Made by a program: the position numbers and the translations under genes
Shown here: one piece after another, positions 58,810-64,000 of the stretch
Position numbering within the stretch: position 1 is the stretch's first letter
How the letters are laid out: each line of letters starts with the position of its first letter
The notes under the pieces: model-generated
Told to the model about the DNA's origin: nothing
Databases searched by the model: none
Seen by the model: the letters and a program-made list of their open reading frames with translations, nothing else
Origin: Mycolicibacter sp. MU0102
GTDB taxonomy: Bacteria; Actinomycetota; Actinomycetes; Mycobacteriales; Mycobacteriaceae
Reading direction: 5' to 3'
NCBI RefSeq assembly: GCF_963378105.1
Contig: NZ_OY726398.1
Location: 62,001 to 126,000 of the forward strand
Length of the DNA stretch: 64,000 nucleotides

Positions 58810-59613
58810 GTGACAGCTCCAGCGCGTCCCCGTGTCGCCGACTTCCTCCGGGATCGAGTGCTGCCGCCGCTGATCATGGTCGGCGGATTCTTCAGAATGT
58901 GTGCTCTGACCGCCCGTGCGCTTTTCGTACGGCCGTTCCAATGGCGTGAGACCCTGCAGCAGGGCTGGTTCATCACCAGCGTCGCCATCATTCCGACCAT
59001 CGCGGTCGCCATTCCGCTGACCGTTCTCCTGGTCTTCACGCTGAATATCCTGTTGGCGCAGTTCGGTGCTGCCGACGTTTCCGGAGCCGGAGCCGGCATC
59101 GCCGCGGTCACCCAGCTGGGGCCGCTGGTCACCGTGCTGGTGGTCGCCGGGGCCGGGTCCACCGCGATCTGTGCCGACCTGGGTGCCCGCACCATTCGCG
59201 AAGAGATCGACGCGATGGAAGTACTCGGCATCGACCCGATCCATCGACTGGTGGTCCCCCGGGTGATTGCCGCGACCGTGGTGGCCCTGCTCCTCAACGC
59301 TCTGGTGATCGTGATCGGTTTGGCCGGAGGCTTCCTCTTCGGTGTTTATCTGCAGAACGTGTCCGGCGGCGCCTACCTGTCTACGTTGACTCTGCTCACC
59401 GGGCTGCCCGAGGTGATCATCTCGACGGTGAAAGCCAGTGTGTTCGGACTTATCGCCGGTCTCGTCGGTTGCTACCGCGGCCTTACCGTCCGCGGCGGCT
59501 CCAAGGGCCTGGGCACGGCCGTGAACGAAACCGTCGTGCTGTGCGTGCTTGCGTTGTTCGCCGTGAACGTGGTGCTGACCACCATCGGCGTGAAGTTCGG
59601 AACGGGGACCTGA
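58810..59613 (+). CDS. yrbE1A: Mce1 ABC-transporter permease YrbE1A
   Basis: A 267-residue MlaE-type permease with five or six hydrophobic segments. NILLAQFGAADVSGAG, VVAGAGSTAICADLGARTIR, EEIDAMEVLGIDPIHRLVVP and GCYRGLTVRGGSKGLGTAVN are diagnostic; the EExDAL-like coupling motif for the Mkl ATPase is present. It starts with GTG. It is the first of the tightly packed mce1 genes and forms the membrane channel for fatty-acid import with YrbE1B. Confidence 0.95.
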   Translation: MTAPARPRVADFLRDRVLPPLIMVGGFFRMCALTARALFVRPFQWRETLQQGWFITSVAIIPTIAVAIPLTVLLVFTLNILLAQFGAADVSGAGAGIAAVTQLGPLVTVLVVAGAGSTAICADLGARTIREEIDAMEVLGIDPIHRLVVPRVIAATVVALLLNALVIVIGLAGGFLFGVYLQNVSGGAYLSTLTLLTGLPEVIISTVKASVFGLIAGLVGCYRGLTVRGGSKGLGTAVNETVVLCVLALFAVNVVLTTIGVKFGTGT

Positions 59614-59614
59614 C

Positions 59615-60484
59615 ATGTCGACATCGACAGTTGTCCGGGGCCGTTTTCCCGGGCTGGTTGCGAACTACCAGCGCTACGTCGGGATGGCTGGCCGCGGGCT
59701 CGAAAGGAGCGGTCGGCTCGGCTGGTTCTCGGTGACCGCTCTCCGGCAGATTCCCTGGGCGCTGCGCCGGTACCGCACCGAGACGCTGCGCCTGGTCGCC
59801 GAATTGGGCATGGGCACCGGCGCCATGGCCGTGATCGGCGGCACCGTCGCCATCATGGGCTTCGTGATGCTGGCCGGTGGTTCGCTGATCGCGATCCAGG
59901 GGTTCACCTCGCTGGGCAACATCGGTGTGGAGACCTACACCGGTTTCGCCGCGGCGCTGGTCAACGTCCGCGTGGTCGGTCCGGTCAACGCCGGTATCGC
60001 GTTGGCTGCGACGGTCGGAGCCGGCGCCACTGCCGAACTCGGCGCGATGCGCATCAGCGAGGAGATCGACGCCCTCGAAGTGATGGGCATCAACTCGATC
60101 GCCTACCTGGTGTCCACCCGCGTGGTGGCAGGCTTCACCGTGATCATCCCGCTGTACGCGCTCGCGCTGATCATGGCGTTCGCCGCACCGCAGATCGTCA
60201 CCACGTTGTTCTTCGGGCAGTCGTCGGGCACCTACGACCACTACTTCCGAACGTTCTTGCGGCCAGATGATGTGTTCTGGTCGTTCATCGAGACCATCTT
60301 GATCGCCGTGGTGGTCATGGTCACCCACTGCTATTACGGCTTCAACGCCAGTGGCGGTCCGGTCGGTGTCGGTGCCGCAGTGGGACAGTCGATGCGACTG
60401 TCCCTGATCACGGTGCCCACAGTCGTGTTGCTCGCAGCGTTGGCGCTCTACGGCGTCGACCCCAACTTCAACCTAACGATGTGA
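59615..60484 (+). CDS. yrbE1B: Mce1 ABC-transporter permease YrbE1B
   Basis: A 289-residue MlaE-type permease, the partner of YrbE1A. VGAGATAELGAMRISEEIDA and MGINSIAYLVSTRVVAG hold the ATPase-coupling helix, and HCYYGFNASGGPVGVGAAVG the C-terminal signature. It starts 1 base after the yrbE1A stop and its stop overlaps the mce1A start. Confidence 0.95.
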   Translation: MSTSTVVRGRFPGLVANYQRYVGMAGRGLERSGRLGWFSVTALRQIPWALRRYRTETLRLVAELGMGTGAMAVIGGTVAIMGFVMLAGGSLIAIQGFTSLGNIGVETYTGFAAALVNVRVVGPVNAGIALAATVGAGATAELGAMRISEEIDALEVMGINSIAYLVSTRVVAGFTVIIPLYALALIMAFAAPQIVTTLFFGQSSGTYDHYFRTFLRPDDVFWSFIETILIAVVVMVTHCYYGFNASGGPVGVGAAVGQSMRLSLITVPTVVLLAALALYGVDPNFNLTM

Positions 60485-61701
60485 CGCGCATGGCAACCGG
60501 GAATCAGAACAAAGTGCACAACCCGCCGTTCCGGATCGCGGGCGTGGCGACCTTCGCGGTCCTCGCGCTGATCGCGGGTCTGGTCTACGGCCAGTTCCGC
60601 GGGTCCTTCACCAAGACAACGTCGTTGACCATGGTTGCCCCGCGTGCCGGTCTGGTGATGGATCCGGGCGGGCCCGTGACCTACAACGGCGTCCAGATCG
60701 GGCGCGTGGCCGCCATCGGGCCGACCGAGTACGAGAACAAGCCGGCTGCCAAGTTCACCCTCGACGTGAACCCCAAGTACCTCAAGCTGATCCCGTCCAA
60801 CGTCAAAGCCGACATTCTGGCGACCACGCTGTTCGGCAACAAGTACGTGTCGCTGACCGCACCCGAACACCCTGCGCGGGAACGCATCACCAGCAAGAAC
60901 ATCATCGCGACCTCGGTGACGACGGAGCTCAACACGCTGTTCGAGACCATCAACAACCTGTCCGAACACGTCGACCCGATCAAGCTGAACCTGACGCTGC
61001 ACGCCGCGGCCGAGGCCTTGACCGGGCTGGGCGACAAGCTCGGCGAATCGCTGGTCAACGGCAATGCGATCCTCGACGACGTCAACGCACGGATGCCTTC
61101 GTTCCGTCGCGACCTCAAGGGCTTCGCAACCCTGGCCGAGGTCTACGCCGACGGAGCGCCGGATCTGATCGGCTTCTTGGACTCCTCGTCCGTCACCGTC
61201 AAGACGATCACCAACCAGCAGAAGGAACTGGACGCCGCGTTGCTGGGCGCCGCCGGGGTGGGCAACCTCGGGGCGGATGTCACCCAGCGGTTCGGACCCT
61301 ACTTCCGTGCGCAGTTCGCCGACCTGGTCCCGGTGTCGGCACTGCTGGACGAGTACAGCCCGGAGTTGTTCTGCGCCATCCGCAACCTCGCCGAGGGCGC
61401 GCCCAAGGTCTACGAATTCCTGGGCGGCGACGGCTACGCGCTCGACACCGTCAGTGAACTGGTCGGACCGGCTAACCCGTACGTCTATCCCGAGAACCTG
61501 CCGCGTTACAACGCTCGCGGTGGCCCAGGCGGTGCGCCGGGCTGCTGGCAGGAGATCACCCACGACTTCTGGCCGGCGCCTTACCTGGTGGCCGACACGG
61601 GAGTCAGCCAAGCGCCGTACAACCACTTTGATATCGGATCGCCCCTGGCCATTGATTACGTCTGGGGTCGCCAAGTCGGGGATAACACGATTAACCCATG
61701 A
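60481..61701 (+). CDS. mce1A: Mce1 family lipid-import protein Mce1A
   Basis: A 406-residue MCE-domain protein with an N-terminal transmembrane anchor (about residues 19-38), an MCE domain (MVAPRAGLVMDPGGPVTYNG, GRVAAIGPT, TLFGNKYVSLTAP) and a long helical region with the Asn/Leu repeats that build the tunnel. It is some 50 residues shorter than the M. tuberculosis protein, mainly at the C-terminus. The GTG at 60481 overlaps the yrbE1B stop; ATG 60490 is an alternative. Confidence 0.93.
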   Translation: MTRMATGNQNKVHNPPFRIAGVATFAVLALIAGLVYGQFRGSFTKTTSLTMVAPRAGLVMDPGGPVTYNGVQIGRVAAIGPTEYENKPAAKFTLDVNPKYLKLIPSNVKADILATTLFGNKYVSLTAPEHPARERITSKNIIATSVTTELNTLFETINNLSEHVDPIKLNLTLHAAAEALTGLGDKLGESLVNGNAILDDVNARMPSFRRDLKGFATLAEVYADGAPDLIGFLDSSSVTVKTITNQQKELDAALLGAAGVGNLGADVTQRFGPYFRAQFADLVPVSALLDEYSPELFCAIRNLAEGAPKVYEFLGGDGYALDTVSELVGPANPYVYPENLPRYNARGGPGGAPGCWQEITHDFWPAPYLVADTGVSQAPYNHFDIGSPLAIDYVWGRQVGDNTINP

Positions 61702-62726
61702 ACATCACCAGAACCGCCCTCAAACTTGGTGCCGTCGGCTCGGTGCTGCTGCTCTTCACGGTCGGCCTCGTCGTGGTCTTCGGGCAGATCCGGTTCGACC
61801 GGACGGCCCGCTACTCCGCCGAATTCAGCAACGCCAGCGGCCTGCGGCCGGGGCAGTTCGTCCGCGCCTCCGGCGTGGAGATCGGCAAGGTCAAAAAGGT
61901 CCGGCTGGTCGACGGAGGCCGTCGGGCTGTGGTCGACTTCGACGTCGACCGATCACTGCCGCTGTTCCAGTCGACCACCGCGCAGATCCGCTACGACGAC
62001 CTCATCGGCAACCGCTACATGGAGCTCAAGCGGGGCGAGGGTGAGGGTGCCGACCAGCGGCTGCCCATGGGCGGATTCATTCCTGCCTCCCGTACCGAGC
62101 CGGCGCTGGACCTGGACGCGTTGATCGGTGGATTCAAGCCGGTGTTCCGGGCGTTGGACCCGGAGAAGATCAACACCATCGCCTCGACCATCGTCACGGT
62201 CTTCCAGGGGCAGGGCGGCACCATCAACGACATCCTGGAGCAGACCGCCCAGTTGACCGCTCACATCGCCGACCGCGATGCGGCCATCGGCGAGGTCGTC
62301 AAGAACCTGAACGTGGTGCTGGACACCGCGGTCCGGCATCGCCAGACCTTCGACGAAACGGTCGACAACTTCGACAAGCTGGTCAAGGGTTTGAACAGCC
62401 ACGCCGACCCGCTGGCGAACGGCACCGCGGAGTTCGGTAACGCCGCAGGCAATCTGGCGGATCTGCTGGCCGACAACCGCACGCAGTTGCACAGCCTGTT
62501 CCCGGTGGCGGGCCCGGAGCCGGCAGACCGGCTCAACGACGTCGACGAGCTGCTGCAGAAGATTCCGAAGGCGCTGAAGCTGATCGGCCGCACCGGTGTC
62601 TACGGTGACTTCTTCAACTTCTATATCTGCGACGCGACCATCAAGCTTCCCGGCTTGCAGCCGGGCGGACCGGTCCGAAACGTCCGGTTGTGGCAGCAAC
62701 CGACGGGGAGGTGCACGCCCCAGTGA
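61698..62726 (+). CDS. mce1B: Mce1 family lipid-import protein Mce1B
   Basis: A 342-residue MCE protein. The N-terminal anchor (AVGSVLLLFTVGLVVVFGQI region) is followed by the MCE domain (FSNASGLRPGQFVRASGVEI, YDDLIGNRYMELKRG) and a helical tail ending in a disulfide-type Cys pair (ICDATIKL and RCTPQ). The ATG overlaps the mce1A stop, and its own stop overlaps the mce1C start (GTGA). Confidence 0.94.
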   Translation: MNITRTALKLGAVGSVLLLFTVGLVVVFGQIRFDRTARYSAEFSNASGLRPGQFVRASGVEIGKVKKVRLVDGGRRAVVDFDVDRSLPLFQSTTAQIRYDDLIGNRYMELKRGEGEGADQRLPMGGFIPASRTEPALDLDALIGGFKPVFRALDPEKINTIASTIVTVFQGQGGTINDILEQTAQLTAHIADRDAAIGEVVKNLNVVLDTAVRHRQTFDETVDNFDKLVKGLNSHADPLANGTAEFGNAAGNLADLLADNRTQLHSLFPVAGPEPADRLNDVDELLQKIPKALKLIGRTGVYGDFFNFYICDATIKLPGLQPGGPVRNVRLWQQPTGRCTPQ

Positions 62727-64000
62727 GGACCCTGGAACCGCCCAACCGGGCACGGATCGGCATCATCGGCGTCGCCACAGTGGCGTTGGTGACGCTGGTG
62801 GGGCAGAGCTTCACCACTGCGCCGATGCTCTTCGCCGAACCGAGTTATTTCGGACAGCTCTCCGACACCGGCGGCCTTACCGCCGGTGACAAGGTGCGCA
62901 TCTCCGGCGTGGACGTCGGCAAGGTCCAAGACCTGTCGATCGAGAATGACCATGTGCTGGTGAAGTTCTCGGTCGGGGCTAACCCGATCGGGAGTGACAG
63001 CCTGATCGGGGTCAAGACCGACACGATTCTGGGTCGCAAGGTTCTGTCGATCGAGCCCAAGGGCGAGCGCCGCATTGCGCCGCAGGCCGTCCTGCCGTTG
63101 GGCCAGAGCACCACGCCCTACCAGCTCTACGATGCGGTCTTCGACGCCACCAAAGCCGCCTCCGGCTGGGACATCGACACGGTCAAGAAGTCGTTGAAGG
63201 TGCTGTCGGAAACGGTCGATGAAACCTACCCGGACTTGAGCGCCGCGCTTGACGGCGTCGCGAAGTTCTCCGACACCATCGGCAAACGCGACGATGAGAT
63301 CACCCACCTGCTGGCACAGACCAATCAGGTCGCGAGCGTTATCGGTGACCGCAGCAACCAGATCGACGCACTGCTGCGCAACACCCAGACCCTCTCGGCG
63401 GCGGTCAACCAGCGCAGCCAGGCGATCTCGGCGTTGCTGGGCAACATCGCCTACTTCGGCGAACAGGTTCAGGGTTTGGTCCGCGACAATCCGGGCCTGG
63501 ATCTGAGTCATGTGTTCACCGAGGCCTCCAACATCACCGACATGCTGGTGCGGCGCCAAGATGACCTCAGGGAGATGTTCACCATCTTGGGCCGGTACCT
63601 GACGATCGTGAACGACGCGATCGCCTCGGGGCCGTACTTCAAGGTCTCGACCCTGAACCTGATCCCGTTCTGGATTCTGCAGCCCTGGGTCGATTCGGCC
63701 TTCAAGAAGCGCGGCATCTCGCCGGAGGAGTTCTGGCGTAACGCCGGCCTGCCGGAGTTCCGTTACCCCGACCCGAACGGAACCCGGTTCGCCAACGGCG
63801 CGCCGCCGCCTGCTCCGCAGGTGATCGAGGGCACCCCCGAGCACCCCGGGCCGGCCGTCGCACCCGGATCGCCGTGTTCCTACGCACCCGCGGCCGGCAT
63901 GTTCCCGACCCCGGGCAACCCACTGCCGTGTGCCAACCTGGACCCGAATGATGGCCCGTTCGGACGGAGCGGACCGTACCCGGGCCCGACCGATGTGTTG
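62723..64000 (+). CDS. mce1C: Mce1 family lipid-import protein Mce1C (5' part)
   Basis: Partial gene of 426 residues that runs off the window; the family is usually about 500. The transmembrane anchor IGIIGVATVALVTLVG is followed by the MCE domain (YFGQLSDTGGLTAGDKVRIS, TDTILGRKVLSIEP) and the helical repeat region. A Pro-rich C-terminal tail starts near residue 355, as expected for MceC. It starts with GTG and overlaps mce1B by 4 bases. mce1D-F are expected just outside. Confidence 0.94.
   Translation, partial: MRTLEPPNRARIGIIGVATVALVTLVGQSFTTAPMLFAEPSYFGQLSDTGGLTAGDKVRISGVDVGKVQDLSIENDHVLVKFSVGANPIGSDSLIGVKTDTILGRKVLSIEPKGERRIAPQAVLPLGQSTTPYQLYDAVFDATKAASGWDIDTVKKSLKVLSETVDETYPDLSAALDGVAKFSDTIGKRDDEITHLLAQTNQVASVIGDRSNQIDALLRNTQTLSAAVNQRSQAISALLGNIAYFGEQVQGLVRDNPGLDLSHVFTEASNITDMLVRRQDDLREMFTILGRYLTIVNDAIASGPYFKVSTLNLIPFWILQPWVDSAFKKRGISPEEFWRNAGLPEFRYPDPNGTRFANGAPPPAPQVIEGTPEHPGPAVAPGSPCSYAPAAGMFPTPGNPLPCANLDPNDGPFGRSGPYPGPTDVL

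Overview
The window is high-GC chromosomal DNA from a Mycobacterium (sensu lato). It carries type VII secretion (ESX) core genes, an mce1-type operon, a DUF222/HNH (13E12-type) gene, ptpB, many TetR regulators, several P450s, GTG/TTG starts and many 4-bp ATGA/GTGA gene overlaps. Gene order from about 24.2 kb to the right end follows, from memory, M. tuberculosis Rv0135c to Rv0171, interrupted by insertions. I saw no tRNA, rRNA, CRISPR array or insertion sequence, and no gene-free stretch longer than 300 bases.

Layout. (1) 1-10.5 kb, ESX-2-like locus read leftwards: two paralogous small membrane proteins, a large Gly/Pro-rich ESX-associated protein, a second ESX-associated protein, eccB2 and the 5' part of eccC2. 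Two plus-strand genes sit in the middle: a two-domain protein with an AT-rich C-terminal half, and a lipoprotein that looks like a degenerate S1 protease. (2) 10.6-15.3 kb, housekeeping and accessory enzymes: VOC protein, alpha/beta hydrolase, membrane dipeptidase, GNAT, P-loop kinase, nitronate monooxygenase. (3) 15.4-20.1 kb, three tandem secreted phosphodiesterase-like paralogues. (4) 20.1-24.2 kb, a DUF4185 protein and TetR divergent from a ferredoxin reductase/fatty-acid desaturase pair. (5) 24.2-39.8 kb, the Rv0135c-Rv0158-like segment: TetR/cyp138/msrA; an inserted five-gene minus-strand catabolic operon; the Rv0138-0140-like operon; glycosylase, TetRs, methyltransferase, SDR, ptpB, a 47-residue gene and TetR. 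(6) 39.8-43.7 kb: 13E12 protein, alpha/beta hydrolase and FAD-linked oxidase (Rv0161-like). (7) 43.7-54.9 kb, an inserted catabolic cluster: TetR, SDR-like protein, two acyl-CoA thioesterases, SMP-30 lactonase, DUF427 protein, two unrecognised proteins, P450, MDR dehydrogenase, HpcH/HpaI aldolase, SDR and Baeyer-Villiger monooxygenase. (8) 54.9-64 kb: adhE1, two small proteins, fadD5, yrbE1A, yrbE1B, mce1A, mce1B and partial mce1C, without an mce1R gene where it would be expected.

The strongest candidate for an undescribed system is region 7. Three divergent promoters in it each carry a 24-bp element of the form TTACA-N14-TGTNA with identical spacing. All genes from the TetR to the monooxygenase could therefore form one regulon. 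The enzyme set (P450, dehydrogenase, Baeyer-Villiger monooxygenase, lactonase, aldolase, thioesterases) would suit breakdown of a cyclic, terpenoid- or steroid-like compound. Substrate and regulator-operator pairing are inferences. Other operators visible by eye are a KstR-type palindrome at 31227-31242, a tandem GGTAC operator pair before cyp138, and a GTGAAC/GTTCAC palindrome before the desaturase operon.
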